This document shows, piece after piece, positions 53,086 through 62,499 of a DNA stretch of 64,000 bases. Below the pieces are notes generated by a model that ran no database searches, was not told the DNA's origin, and saw only the letters and a list, made by a program, of their open reading frames with translations. Source of the DNA: Phocaeicola plebeius DSM 17135 (GTDB lineage Bacteria > Bacteroidota > Bacteroidia > Bacteroidales > Bacteroidaceae). How positions within the stretch are numbered: the stretch's first letter is position 1; the number at the start of each line of letters is the position of its first letter. The DNA lies in contig NZ_DS990123.1 in the NCBI RefSeq assembly GCF_000187895.1, positions 1 through 64,000 on the forward strand, in the 5' to 3' direction. A program made the translations under genes and the position numbers.

Positions 53086-53844
53086 ATGATGACATTTATC
53101 TCGTGTGCCAAAACCATGACCGCACGTAGCAAAACTCCATATCCAGAAACCAGTACCCCTCATTTTTTGAAAGAGGCCCGCGAAAACGCCTTGTACATGA
53201 CTCAATTTACTGCCGAAGAACTGGCCCAGATGCTGAAAGTGAATCCGAAGTTAGCAGCCGAAAACTATCTGCGCTACCACGAGTTCCTTTCACCGGAGAC
53301 TCCTGCCCTGCCGGCTCTTCTGGCCTACACAGGCATCGTGTTCAAGCGCATCCATCCGGCAGACTTTACCGCAGAAGACTTCCGGTATGCCCAGCAACAT
53401 TTGTTGATTACCTCTTTCTTATACGGATTACTCCGCCCGCTGGACAGTATTCAGAATTACCGCTTGGAAGGCAGTGTACGCTTACCGGAACACGAGCGGA
53501 AAACCATGTTTGAATACTGGCGTCCTTTGCTGACAGACTATTTCATTGATGCCATCCGGCAACAAGGAGGCATTCTTGTCAACCTGGCCAGCAGTGAAAT
53601 GAAAGACTTGTTCGACTGGGAAAAAGTCTGTCGGGAAGTACAGGTCATTACACCCGAGTTCTACACCCTGAAAAACGGGAAACCTACCACGGTAGTTATC
53701 TACGCCAAGATGTGTCGGGGCGAGATGACCCGTTTCATCCTGAAAAACCGGATAGCACATCCGGAACAACTGAAAGACTTTGAATGGGAAGGATTTTCCT
53801 ATCACGGAGAAGAAGACGGAAAAATGCATTTCATTCTCCAATAA
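53086..53844 (+). CDS. yaaA: Peroxide stress protein YaaA
   Basis: 252 aa, DUF328 family. Conserved blocks are present: MTFISCAKTM (N-terminus), RYHEFLSPETPAL, ITSFLYGLLRPLDSIQNYRLEG, LVNLASSEMKDLFDW and VVIYAKMCRGEMTRFILKNR. In E. coli YaaA lowers free intracellular iron and DNA damage during peroxide stress; the role here is inferred from the family. The start is either of two adjacent ATG codons (53086, 53089). Confidence 0.93.
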   Translation: MMTFISCAKTMTARSKTPYPETSTPHFLKEARENALYMTQFTAEELAQMLKVNPKLAAENYLRYHEFLSPETPALPALLAYTGIVFKRIHPADFTAEDFRYAQQHLLITSFLYGLLRPLDSIQNYRLEGSVRLPEHERKTMFEYWRPLLTDYFIDAIRQQGGILVNLASSEMKDLFDWEKVCREVQVITPEFYTLKNGKPTTVVIYAKMCRGEMTRFILKNRIAHPEQLKDFEWEGFSYHGEEDGKMHFILQ

Positions 53845-53851
53845 AAAAGGA

Positions 53852-53885
53852 GCGGTCTGCCGAGCCATTTCTCCCGACAGACCGC
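53852..53885 (-). terminator. Terminator between yaaA and the beta-helix lipoprotein
   Basis: GCGGTCTG (53852-53859) and CAGACCGC (53878-53885) form an 8-bp stem; on the minus strand TCCTTTTTTATT follows, so it acts on the lipoprotein transcript and possibly on both. Confidence 0.75.
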
Positions 53886-53909
53886 CATCAATCAAATGAA
53901 ATCTATTTC

Positions 53910-55193
53910 TTATTCTTCAGCACCGTTACATTCAATATCCGTAGCCAAAGTTACGTAGTTCAATACTGAAGTACCGTCTACCAATGCCTTTTCTGTTTCT
54001 GTAGTTTCAGTTGTCAAGCATTTTCCCTTACCAGAAATCAGGGCATTGTACATCTTCACTTGTGTACCGGCACGCAAGCGAACCCCCTGTTTCTCACCAC
54101 CGTTACCAATCAAGGTCAGGTTAGCCAAAGTAGGACAAGCTACCGGAGTGGCTGCAAAGTTCTTACCGTTGTTATCGCATTCCATCAAACAGTCGCAATC
54201 AAATCCGAGTGTTTCCTTTGCTTCCTGATAAGCCACCAGGAACTGGCCGCGTCCGTTCCATCCTTCAGTCCAGTCGAAAGAGTCATCACTACAGTTGGTA
54301 ACTACCATGTGTTTCACGTCAACGCTACCACCGAAGAATTCAAAACCGTCGTCAGAACCATTGTAAGCCTGTACGTATTCTACTGTAGTACCGTTACCTA
54401 CGCCATAGAAAGAAATACCGTTTGCTTCATGTTCAGAGTCCAATGCATATCCCGTATTTTCCAGACGAATATATTTCAGTGTACCAGAGTTATCATTGTC
54501 AGCAGAACCTCCATAAGCTGCATCACCGATTTCTGATTTACCGGTACCACCTTCTGCATTGGTATGAGCTTTACCGCAGATGTGCAAACCGCCCCATGCA
54601 CCAGATTCCTTCTTGTCTGAAGTCATGATAATCGGATTTTCTTTTGTTCCTACAGCCTCGATTTTAGCCCCCTGCTGTACCAAAATATAGTCTACAGACT
54701 CATCGTCAGTCATGGCAACAATTTTCACACCTTCTTCAATAGTCAGTGTAGCGCCAGTCTTCACAATATATTCACCGCTAAGTGCATATACTTTATTCTT
54801 CAATAAAGTTTTATTGGCAGTCAGTTCGCCTTGCAGAATTTCTTCAGCATTGGTACTTGTTTCATCACCGTTGCCGCTTGTACGAATCCATCCGGCTGTC
54901 CAGTCATTATTAGCTGGAACTGCACCACGATAAGCAGCTGCTTCAAAGAAATTATCTACCTTCGTCATGTCGGCTCCACCGTCAATCGTACCGACAAATT
55001 TGTTTGTAAATGTATTGCTGAAATTATAATTGATTGCGTTATTGTTTGCTGCAGCCAAGAACAACTCTGAAGAATACGCATCTGCAACAGGAGGTTCCGG
55101 ATTCGGAGTGTTGTCATCTTCACTACAAGCAGTACACAAAGTCATAGCAGCGATTGCGGCCATCGACATAAATTTCAAGTTCATTGTTTTCAT
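53910..55193 (-). CDS. Lipoprotein with a beta-helix-like domain, partner of a TonB receptor
   Basis: 427 aa. Lipoprotein signal, lipidation at about C23 (MTLCTAC). After an acidic linker (SEDDNTPNPEPPVAD) the chain has repeated beta-strand turns with LSGEYIVKTGATLTIEEGVKI, GAWGGLHICGKAH, GTLKYIRLENTGYALDSEHEANG, TTVEYVQAYNGSDDGFEFFGG, HMVVTNCSDDSFDWTEGWNG, TLANLTLIGNGGEKQGVRLR: a right-handed parallel beta-helix. The Asp/Gly-rich turns could bind calcium. It lies 57 nt downstream of the TonB receptor start-to-stop gene and on the same strand, so the two probably make one surface uptake complex. The substrate is unknown. Confidence 0.75.
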   Translation of the reverse strand: MKTMNLKFMSMAAIAAMTLCTACSEDDNTPNPEPPVADAYSSELFLAAANNNAINYNFSNTFTNKFVGTIDGGADMTKVDNFFEAAAYRGAVPANNDWTAGWIRTSGNGDETSTNAEEILQGELTANKTLLKNKVYALSGEYIVKTGATLTIEEGVKIVAMTDDESVDYILVQQGAKIEAVGTKENPIIMTSDKKESGAWGGLHICGKAHTNAEGGTGKSEIGDAAYGGSADNDNSGTLKYIRLENTGYALDSEHEANGISFYGVGNGTTVEYVQAYNGSDDGFEFFGGSVDVKHMVVTNCSDDSFDWTEGWNGRGQFLVAYQEAKETLGFDCDCLMECDNNGKNFAATPVACPTLANLTLIGNGGEKQGVRLRAGTQVKMYNALISGKGKCLTTETTETEKALVDGTSVLNYVTLATDIECNGAEE

Positions 55194-55250
55194 ACTTTTC
55201 TCGTTAATAAAAAGTTTAGAATAGTGTTCAATTTTTCCCTTTATGAATTT

Positions 55251-57941
55251 TTATAATGTATAGCTAAAACCTAATTCAAAAGCAGTTCCTCTTCCGTAGC
55301 GTTCCACTTCCAGTTTTCTGCCGTCTTTCACTTCCTGCTTGAATACGATGTCCTGATTCAGCAAGTCGGTCATCTGCAACTTAAAGTTCCAGTGGTCATT
55401 CAGTTTGTAAGTAGCCACGAAATCCAGTGTATGTAAATCCTCCTGTTTCACATCGCCCAATCCGGAGATACCTACCGCATGAATGCGTGGCCCTTGCAGG
55501 TTATAGAGCAGCGTAGCAGTCAACTGTGTATCGTTCTTAAACTTAGGCGCATAGCTGATATCCGCATTCACCAGGTAAGGAGAAGCTCCCTGCAGGGAAC
55601 GCTGTGCGTTGGTATAGGCTCCACCTTCCGGCAATTGTACGTTGGTGTACATGTAAGAAGCGTTGGCTCCTACGCGGAAGTCGCGGAACAGTTCTCTGCG
55701 GAATTCCACTTCCACTCCGGCAGCCACACCTGTATCTGCATTCTGGAAAGAGTGAACAGCCGCACCACCCGACAAGGTCTGTGTACGTTCAATCGGGTCT
55801 TCCAGGATTTTTGCATAACCCGTAATAGAGAACATATTGTTGCTGTTCTGCTGGTCGAAGCGTTCGTAACGTAAGTCGATATTGTAGTTATATCCGTTCT
55901 TCAATTCTGCATTACCTCGAATCATGGCTGCTCCATACGATTCCTGATAGAGGAAAGGAGCCATTTCGATAAATGACGGACGAGTTACCGTACGTGAGAA
56001 CGAGAAGCGCAGACTGTTGGCATCGTTCACGGTATATTTCAAGTTTAATGCCGGGAAGAAATCATGACAGTTCACCTCATTCCGTTTGGCTTCACCTCCG
56101 TCAGTCGCATAATTTACCCACTGGTGGCTGTATTCATAACGTACTCCTATGTTCACCAGGAAATTGGCTGTCGGGTAATATTCCGCATCAATAAATCCGG
56201 CATAAATGGAATGTCCGGCATCATACTGGTCTTTCGGCTGCTGGTCACGGATTATAGAAATGTCTCCATTGGCAATATGGTCATACCCCATAAAGCTGGA
56301 AGTCTGGTAAATATCCTCTATTTCAGGATTGAAACGGCTTACATCATAGTAGAAACGTGTAGAACGGAACGTACGGCTCTTGTCTTTGTAAGTAGCTCCC
56401 ATACGTATCAGGTTATTGTCTCCATAACGATAAGAGCTTCGCAAATCGCCCACCCATTCTTCTTCATTCAGCGAGCCGAAATAACGCATATTCTCCTGCT
56501 TGTTCAGGTCGAACAGTTCCAGAGAGTTACCTGCCTTTTCAAACATCACCTGTCTGCGGTCTGGTTCTTCACTGGAAGTCTTGCTGTACGAACCGCTCCA
56601 GTTCAAGTCCCACTGTTTTCCAAACTCATGGTGTCCGTTCAACTGATGATTTTGAAGAGTATAAATATGAGTCACAGAGTTGTTACCTATCAGTTCATTG
56701 TCTTCATAGTCTTCTCCTTGTCGCAACATGTAGGTATTCTCCGCATTACGTGCATAAAAGAAGGTATATCCTATGCGGTCAGCATCTCTCAGCGTATAAG
56801 CCAGGTTACCAAGACCAGCCAGTTTCAGTTCCTGACGGTAACTGTCGTAATTAAAGCGGTCGAGGGTAGTACCTCCGGCCTCAAGGGTACGATAAAAAGC
56901 ATCTTTTGTGGTTTCATTGGTATTGCTTGCACTTAACGCGGCCAACAGACTCAGATTCTGTCCATTCACATCCCAGTTCTTTCCACCGGCTATATTACCG
57001 CCAAATTCCGGAAGACTTATACTCTTATTCACATCGAAAGTTGTATGAAAAGGATTTTCCTTTGTAATGGCAGTAGAAAAGTCCGCTTTAGGCATATCAA
57101 TGTACTTCTGATTAATGCCCGGATTACGGAACAAGGAATATTGCTGATCCATTTTATAGAAGTCCTGGAAAATTGTATTGAACCGGCCTCCCGTATTGAA
57201 ACCGATGGAGAAAAAGTCCTTTCCCGTATTTTCTTTGGTACTGATGTCGATATGTGCTCCTGAATAATCTGCGAATGTTCCTGCTTCATATACCTTACTT
57301 ACCGTTATGTTTCGTACCGTACTTGAAGGAAACAAATCCAAAGGAATCAGTTTGTTATCCGGATTCGGGGAAGCAATCGGCAGTCCGTTCAAAGTAGTCG
57401 TACTATAACGGTCGCCCAATCCGCGCACAATCAACTGTCCTGCACTGGCAATCGAGATACCAGTTATTTTTTTCACACCTTCCTGCACATTGCTAATACC
57501 TTTCACGCTCATTTCTTTCGCCCCAAGGTTTTCAATGGCTACAGTGGCTTTCTGGCGTTCCATGCTCAACGCACGTTCACCTTCCAGGTTTTTACGTGCA
57601 ACAACGGAGACTTCACTCAAGGCCTGTGCATCGCTTTCCATCTCAAAGTTCAGCACCACATCTTTGCCTTTTGCTTTTACACCTCCAGTTTTAATGTCGG
57701 TGTATCCCACATATTTCACTACCAGCTCATACACACCGCCGGGAACATCTAAAGTATAATTTCCATCAAGATCGGCCACAGCCCCTACTGTACTTCCAAG
57801 CACTTGTATGGTAGCTCCCGTCAAGGGTTCTTTAGTCTGCTTGTCTACAATGGTACCCTTTATAGTCTCTGCTACCATCGGCATAGTAGAACAAGTTAAG
57901 AAACTGGAAACAAAAACAATCTCCTTAAAACCTAATCTCAT
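55251..57941 (-). CDS. TonB-dependent outer membrane receptor (non-SusC)
   Basis: 896 aa. Signal peptide about 1-24 (AETIKG start of mature part). A carboxypeptidase-D-regulatory-like domain (about 27-105, GTIVDKQTKEPLTGATIQVLG) is followed by the plug (about 120-250, GISNVQEGVKKITGISI, LIVRGLGDRYSTTTLNGLPIA, NITVSKVYEAGTFADYSGAHIDI) and a 22-strand barrel ending in FELGFSYTL. The plug type and absence of SusD nearby separate it from SusC proteins. Its partner is the beta-helix lipoprotein downstream. The imported ligand (metal complex, cofactor or glycan) is not visible. Confidence 0.93.
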   Translation of the reverse strand: MRLGFKEIVFVSSFLTCSTMPMVAETIKGTIVDKQTKEPLTGATIQVLGSTVGAVADLDGNYTLDVPGGVYELVVKYVGYTDIKTGGVKAKGKDVVLNFEMESDAQALSEVSVVARKNLEGERALSMERQKATVAIENLGAKEMSVKGISNVQEGVKKITGISIASAGQLIVRGLGDRYSTTTLNGLPIASPNPDNKLIPLDLFPSSTVRNITVSKVYEAGTFADYSGAHIDISTKENTGKDFFSIGFNTGGRFNTIFQDFYKMDQQYSLFRNPGINQKYIDMPKADFSTAITKENPFHTTFDVNKSISLPEFGGNIAGGKNWDVNGQNLSLLAALSASNTNETTKDAFYRTLEAGGTTLDRFNYDSYRQELKLAGLGNLAYTLRDADRIGYTFFYARNAENTYMLRQGEDYEDNELIGNNSVTHIYTLQNHQLNGHHEFGKQWDLNWSGSYSKTSSEEPDRRQVMFEKAGNSLELFDLNKQENMRYFGSLNEEEWVGDLRSSYRYGDNNLIRMGATYKDKSRTFRSTRFYYDVSRFNPEIEDIYQTSSFMGYDHIANGDISIIRDQQPKDQYDAGHSIYAGFIDAEYYPTANFLVNIGVRYEYSHQWVNYATDGGEAKRNEVNCHDFFPALNLKYTVNDANSLRFSFSRTVTRPSFIEMAPFLYQESYGAAMIRGNAELKNGYNYNIDLRYERFDQQNSNNMFSITGYAKILEDPIERTQTLSGGAAVHSFQNADTGVAAGVEVEFRRELFRDFRVGANASYMYTNVQLPEGGAYTNAQRSLQGASPYLVNADISYAPKFKNDTQLTATLLYNLQGPRIHAVGISGLGDVKQEDLHTLDFVATYKLNDHWNFKLQMTDLLNQDIVFKQEVKDGRKLEVERYGRGTAFELGFSYTL

Positions 57942-58115
57942 AATCTATTCATGCATTTCTTTTTTCCGTTGCAAAGATGGGGTGTTTATGTTACAGCAAG
58001 ACTTCATGGGATATACATTTCATTAACACGAAGATTACGTTTGTATTTCTCTTCAAAAAACCTTCATTTTCTTTTTTTCTCCTCTAATTATATAAGGTGG
58101 AATCATAGTTTTTCC

Positions 58116-58123
58116 TATTTTTG
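58116..58123 (+). promoter_or_regulatory. Probable -7 box of manA
   Basis: TATTTTTG, exact TAnnTTTG; the start would be near 58129, 18 nt before the ATG. No clear TTTG at -33. Confidence 0.5.
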
Positions 58124-58146
58124 TACAGACCAAAATAAATAAGATT

Positions 58147-59118
58147 ATGTATCCTTTGAAATTCAAACCTATTTTAAAATCGACCCTTTGGGGAGGAGAG
58201 CGTATTATTCCTTTTAAACAACTGGACTGTCAGCAGGAACAAGTGGGCGAAAGCTGGGAAATCTCAGATGTACCGGGCGACGAATCTGTAGTAGCAGAAG
58301 GTGCAGATGCCGGCAAGAACCTGACTCAGCTGATGGAAGAATATAAAGGAAAGCTGGTAGGAGAAGAAAACTACAAGCGATTCCAGGGCAAGTTCCCTTT
58401 GCTTATCAAGTTTATTGACGCCAAGCAGGATTTGTCTATTCAGGTACACCCTGACGATGAACTGGCCATGAAGCGCCACCAGTCTATGGGTAAAACAGAA
58501 ATGTGGTATATCATCGACAATACCGGCGGACAGGCACACCTGTACTCTGGTCTGAAAAAACAGATTACTCCGCAGGAATATGCCGACATGATTGAAAACA
58601 ATACGATTTGCGATGCCCTCGACAAGTATGACGTACAGCCTGGTGATGTATTCTTCTTGCCGGCAGGACGTATCCACAGCATCGGAGCCGGATGTTTCCT
58701 GGCAGAAATACAGCAGACTTCCAACATCACGTACCGTATTTATGACTTCAACCGCAGAGATAAGAACGGCAACCTGCGTGAACTGCATACGGAACTCTCA
58801 AAAGATGCCATCGACTATACTGTATCTGATGATTATCGTACGCACTATGAATCGCGTAAAGACGAACCGGTGGAACTGGTAAGTTGTCCGTACTTCACTA
58901 CTTCTGTTTATAACCTGACAGAAACCATGAACATGGACTATAGCGAACTGGATTCGTTTGTTATTTACATCTGCATGAAGGGAGCCTGTACCGTTACTGA
59001 CAACGAAGGCAACCGCATCAGCGTAAAAGCAGGTGAATCAGTATTGTTCCCGGCTACTACCCAGAACCTGGAAGTTGTACCGGAAGGAGAAGTATCTTTC
59101 CTGGAAACTTACGTATAA
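58147..59118 (+). CDS. manA: Mannose-6-phosphate isomerase, class I
   Basis: 323 aa, the short bacterial type. It interconverts mannose 6-phosphate and fructose 6-phosphate. The zinc site is visible: SIQVHPDD (Gln and His, about 98-105), TEMWYII (Glu), and AGRIHSIG (His, about 178). The N-terminus KPILKSTLWGGERI and the catalytic Arg segment TYRIYDFNRRD are conserved. It supplies mannose/GDP-sugar metabolism or catabolises mannose in the cytoplasm. Terminator follows. Confidence 0.95.
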   Translation: MYPLKFKPILKSTLWGGERIIPFKQLDCQQEQVGESWEISDVPGDESVVAEGADAGKNLTQLMEEYKGKLVGEENYKRFQGKFPLLIKFIDAKQDLSIQVHPDDELAMKRHQSMGKTEMWYIIDNTGGQAHLYSGLKKQITPQEYADMIENNTICDALDKYDVQPGDVFFLPAGRIHSIGAGCFLAEIQQTSNITYRIYDFNRRDKNGNLRELHTELSKDAIDYTVSDDYRTHYESRKDEPVELVSCPYFTTSVYNLTETMNMDYSELDSFVIYICMKGACTVTDNEGNRISVKAGESVLFPATTQNLEVVPEGEVSFLETYV

Positions 59119-59141
59119 TCTGATTTGATTTATACTCATTG

Positions 59142-59197
59142 CTGAGTCCTTTTCTTTTGTCCTGTTTCAGGCAGAGAAAGGGACTCAGTCATTTTTT
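59142..59197 (+). terminator. Terminator after manA, overlapping the araC stop
   Basis: CTGAGTCCTTTTC (59142-59154) pairs with GAAAGGGACTCAG (59176-59188, one G-U), followed by six T (59192-59197). It includes the stop codon of the convergent AraC gene. Confidence 0.8.
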
Positions 59198-59991
59198 ACA
59201 AAAGCATTAGGTGATACGCCCGTAATCTGGCGGAACACACGATTGAAATGGTTGGGAGTGGCAAAACCTACTTCGTATGCAATCTGCTGCATGGTTCTTC
59301 CTCCATCGGCAAAAAGCTCGATAGCCCGCATGATTCTCAGATTGTTCACATAATAGCTGAAACGTATGCCCGACTCATTGAACAAACGGCTCAGGTTACG
59401 CACAGAGAATCCGAAATGGGCAGCCAGTTGCGGCATCTTCAAATTCTCATGCAAATGCTCCTGCAGATAGGCCAGAATAGGATGCAAACGTGCATCATTA
59501 GGAATGGCCAGCATCTTCAACAAGAATCCCATATCCTGGCTGATGGAAGGCAGCAGTTTGAAAAAGCTGAGTGCAAAAGTATACAAATCGGGGGAATCAG
59601 CCTGTTCTATCTCCGTTCCCTTGGAAGCAATAAATTTCAAGTTCTCTGCAATGAAGGAGTTGGTGTGATAAATGGAAAATTCCTTCAAGGCAGTATCCTT
59701 GTCATCCGCATCCATCGACAGATAGAAAATAACCAATGACACCTGCCGGTTCTTGCTGGACAACTCATGCTCCGTACTGCCGGGTATCCAGGCGATGTGC
59801 TTCTCTGGCACAAAATAGCTTGTGGAACCTATCTGTACATGCAACGTGCCGGAAAGGGTATAGATAATCTGGCACTTTTCATGTGCATGACCCGGCAGTT
59901 TAATTTCTTCCCATCCGGTTTTCTTGATGCGGATGGTCTCCTTACTCGTCTGCTTTATCAGCGAAATATAACTTTCCTGTTCCTGATTCAT
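59185..59991 (-). CDS. AraC-family transcriptional regulator
   Basis: 268 aa. N-terminal cupin-like ligand domain (about 20-110, GHAHEKCQIIYTLSGTLHVQIG) and a C-terminal double helix-turn-helix (about 170-265: LKMPQLAAHFGFSVRNLSRLFNESGIRFSYYVNNLRIMRA and MQQIAYEVGFATPNHFNRVFRQITGVSPNAF). It is divergent from the efflux operon at 60115 and likely controls it in response to a small molecule. Confidence 0.92.
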   Translation of the reverse strand: MNQEQESYISLIKQTSKETIRIKKTGWEEIKLPGHAHEKCQIIYTLSGTLHVQIGSTSYFVPEKHIAWIPGSTEHELSSKNRQVSLVIFYLSMDADDKDTALKEFSIYHTNSFIAENLKFIASKGTEIEQADSPDLYTFALSFFKLLPSISQDMGFLLKMLAIPNDARLHPILAYLQEHLHENLKMPQLAAHFGFSVRNLSRLFNESGIRFSYYVNNLRIMRAIELFADGGRTMQQIAYEVGFATPNHFNRVFRQITGVSPNAFVKND

Positions 59992-60059
59992 TCTCTGAGG
60001 ATGGCTTAAAATGGTAATCTTTTTGCATAAACCGCAAATTCAGCCTAAAAATAATGGTT

Positions 60060-60067
60060 TAATTTTG
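60060..60067 (+). promoter_or_regulatory. Probable -7 box of the efflux operon
   Basis: TAATTTTG, exact TAnnTTTG. Its predicted start near 60073 leaves only 9 nt before an ATG at 60082 but 42 nt before the ATG at 60115, which favours the latter. Confidence 0.5.
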
Positions 60068-60114
60068 CACAGCCAAATAAAATGGCTAAAGGTATTTTCA
60101 ACACAAAAAGAATA

Positions 60115-61422
60115 ATGGGTAAAAGATTAGTTTCAACTATTGGAGTTCTTTCCTTTTTTATTTACACAGCCGCCGCGCAAGAACGGGTTCTTTCTATCGA
60201 TGAATTGTTCCAACTGACTGACCAGAACAGCAAAAGCATCCAGCTTCATTCGCTGGCCATTGATGAAACAACACAGGCGGTAGAAGTGGCTAAAAATGCC
60301 AAACTGCCTTCCATCCGGGCACAGGTGGACCTTAATTACATTGGTGACGGTTGCATGACAGACCGGGATTTCAGTAACGGCATACATGCCGACATGCCGC
60401 ACTTCGGTAATTCTTTTGTACTCAAAGCCTCACAGACTATCTACGCAGGAGGAAGTATCAATGCCAATATCCAAAAAGCGAAACTGCAACAGCAGTTGGC
60501 ACAACAGACTTATCAAAATAACCAGCAGGATTTGCGCTTCATGCTGTTGGGATATTATCTGGATTTGTTCCAACTGAGAAACCAACAAACGGTTTACGAA
60601 AAGAACATTGAGCAGACACATCTATTGGTAAAGGATATGCGGGCCGCCTATCAACAGGGCACAGCACTGAAGAGTGACATTACCCGCTATGAACTACAAT
60701 TGCAGAATCTGCAATTAGGTCTGACTTCTACTATCAACAGGCTCAATGTCTTGAACCACAAATTAACAACAACCATCGGATTGGACCCTTCGGTACATAT
60801 TGTGCCAGACTCCACGGCACTGTTCCGTATCAATGTAGACAAACAACAAGAAATGGCCTGGATGGAAGCTTCTCAGGAATCTCCCGAACTCCAGCAGGCA
60901 CACACGGAAATCAAACTGACCCACAACCAGCAAAACCTGATTCGTTCTGAACGCAGGCCTCACATCAGCCTGACGGCAACTAATGAGTTTAATGGGCCGA
61001 TTCTGATAGAAGTTCCACCATTGAACAACAACTTCAACTACTGGTTTGCCGGAGTAGGTATCTCGTACAACCTGGATGCTTTGTTCAAGAGCAAGAAGAA
61101 ACTGAAACAGGCACGGATAGCTACCTCAAAAGCAGAAAAGAACTACCAACTGGTCAAGGAAGAAATAGAGAACAAAGTGCACGAAGCGTACGTAAACCTG
61201 AATGAAGCTTACGTAAGACTGCATACCCAGCAAAAAAGCGTACAACTGGCACATGAAAACTTCCGCATCGTGCGGCAACGTTACCTGAACGGTCTGTCAC
61301 TGATTACCGATATGCTGGATGCCAGCAACATGCAGCTGGATATGGAATTGCAGCTGGCCAACTACCAGATAGGTATATTGTATCAATATTACCTGCTGAA
61401 AAAAATTACGGGAACACTTTAA
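60115..61422 (+). CDS. TolC-family outer membrane efflux protein
   Basis: 435 aa from ATG 60115 (ATG 60082 is possible). Signal peptide about 1-22 (TAAAQ). Two TolC repeats of long helices (about 25-215 and 230-425) are visible, with LSIDELFQLTDQNSKSIQL at the start, FSNGIHADMPHFGNSFVLKASQTIYAGGSINANIQKA and WFAGVGISYNLDALFKSKKKLKQARIATSKAE, RQRYLNGLSLITDMLDASNM. It is the outer-membrane duct for the HlyD and MFS proteins encoded next. Confidence 0.92.
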   Translation: MGKRLVSTIGVLSFFIYTAAAQERVLSIDELFQLTDQNSKSIQLHSLAIDETTQAVEVAKNAKLPSIRAQVDLNYIGDGCMTDRDFSNGIHADMPHFGNSFVLKASQTIYAGGSINANIQKAKLQQQLAQQTYQNNQQDLRFMLLGYYLDLFQLRNQQTVYEKNIEQTHLLVKDMRAAYQQGTALKSDITRYELQLQNLQLGLTSTINRLNVLNHKLTTTIGLDPSVHIVPDSTALFRINVDKQQEMAWMEASQESPELQQAHTEIKLTHNQQNLIRSERRPHISLTATNEFNGPILIEVPPLNNNFNYWFAGVGISYNLDALFKSKKKLKQARIATSKAEKNYQLVKEEIENKVHEAYVNLNEAYVRLHTQQKSVQLAHENFRIVRQRYLNGLSLITDMLDASNMQLDMELQLANYQIGILYQYYLLKKITGTL

Positions 61423-61456
61423 TGAAATGCATATTTACACAAAAACGAAAAAATAT

Positions 61457-62491
61457 ATGATGCGAAACAAAAAAAGAACTATTTCTAATTTCTTTATACT
61501 GCTGGTCCTCGTAGCCGGTATCAGCTGGGTTTGCGGCAAATTTATCCATTTAGGTAATGTAGAATATACAGACAATGCCCAGGTGAAACAACACCTGACC
61601 CCAGTCAGCACACGGGTACAAGGCTTCATCAAGAAAATCTGCTTTGAGGAATACCAGACAGTGAAAAAGGGAGATACCCTGGCCATCATAGAAGATACGG
61701 AGTATCGTCTGAAAGTGGCACAGGCCGAAGCAGACTATCGCAATGCACTGGCTGGAAAGAGTGCCATGCATACCACTATCAACACCACACAGAACAACAT
61801 CCTCGTAACGGATGCAGCTATTGATGAACAGCGAATCCGCCTGCAAAATGCACAAACGGATTACAAACGTTATCAGGAATTGCTGAAAGAAGAAGCCGTT
61901 ACTCCCCAACAATTCGACCGGGTAAAAACGGATTATGAAGCGACACAGGCACGCTATGAACAGCTGTTGCGCCAGAAACAATCGACTTTACTCCAGAAAC
62001 AGGAGCAAACCCAGCGACTGGAACAGAATGAATCGGCCATCAAACTGGCAGAGGCTGCGCTCAACCTGGCCAAACTGAACCTCTCTTATACAGTCATTCT
62101 GGCTACTACAGACGGGGTAACCGGACGAAAAAACATCCATGAAGGAGAGTTAGTTCAGCCTGGACAAGCCTTGGTTACTCTGGTAGACGGTACAGAGAAA
62201 TGGGTCATTGCCAACTACAAGGAAACTCAGACTACCGACATGAAGAGAAACCAGCTGGTAGAAGTAAGAGTAGACGCCATCCCTGATGTGAAATTTGAGG
62301 GACGTATTGCTTCTATTTCGGATGCTACCGGAGCTTCCTATTCACTTATTCCACAAAATAACTCGGCGGGCAACTTCGTAAAGGTAGAACAGCGCATCCC
62401 TGTCCGTATCGAGTTCACAGAAAACAACCGTCCCGAAGACTTGCAACGCCTGAGAGCCGGAATGAATGTAGAATGTTACGTTAAACAGTAA
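61457..62491 (+). CDS. HlyD/EmrA-type membrane fusion protein
   Basis: 344-345 aa from ATG 61457 (61427 is also in frame; the later start puts basic residues directly before the helix). One N-terminal membrane helix (about 10-30: FFILLVLVAGISWVCGKF), a biotin-lipoyl-like beta domain split in two (VEYTDNAQVKQHLTPVSTRVQGFIKKI and YTVILATTDGVTGRKNIHEGELV), a long coiled-coil hairpin (about 90-200) and a C-terminal beta barrel. EmrA-like layout. It links the inner-membrane MFS pump with TolC. Confidence 0.92.
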   Translation: MMRNKKRTISNFFILLVLVAGISWVCGKFIHLGNVEYTDNAQVKQHLTPVSTRVQGFIKKICFEEYQTVKKGDTLAIIEDTEYRLKVAQAEADYRNALAGKSAMHTTINTTQNNILVTDAAIDEQRIRLQNAQTDYKRYQELLKEEAVTPQQFDRVKTDYEATQARYEQLLRQKQSTLLQKQEQTQRLEQNESAIKLAEAALNLAKLNLSYTVILATTDGVTGRKNIHEGELVQPGQALVTLVDGTEKWVIANYKETQTTDMKRNQLVEVRVDAIPDVKFEGRIASISDATGASYSLIPQNNSAGNFVKVEQRIPVRIEFTENNRPEDLQRLRAGMNVECYVKQ

Positions 62492-62499
62492 ACAAGAAA

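Noticed and set aside
56064..56936. 290-aa plus-strand frame opposite the TonB receptor
   Set aside because: The receptor is complete and well supported; the frame is antisense.
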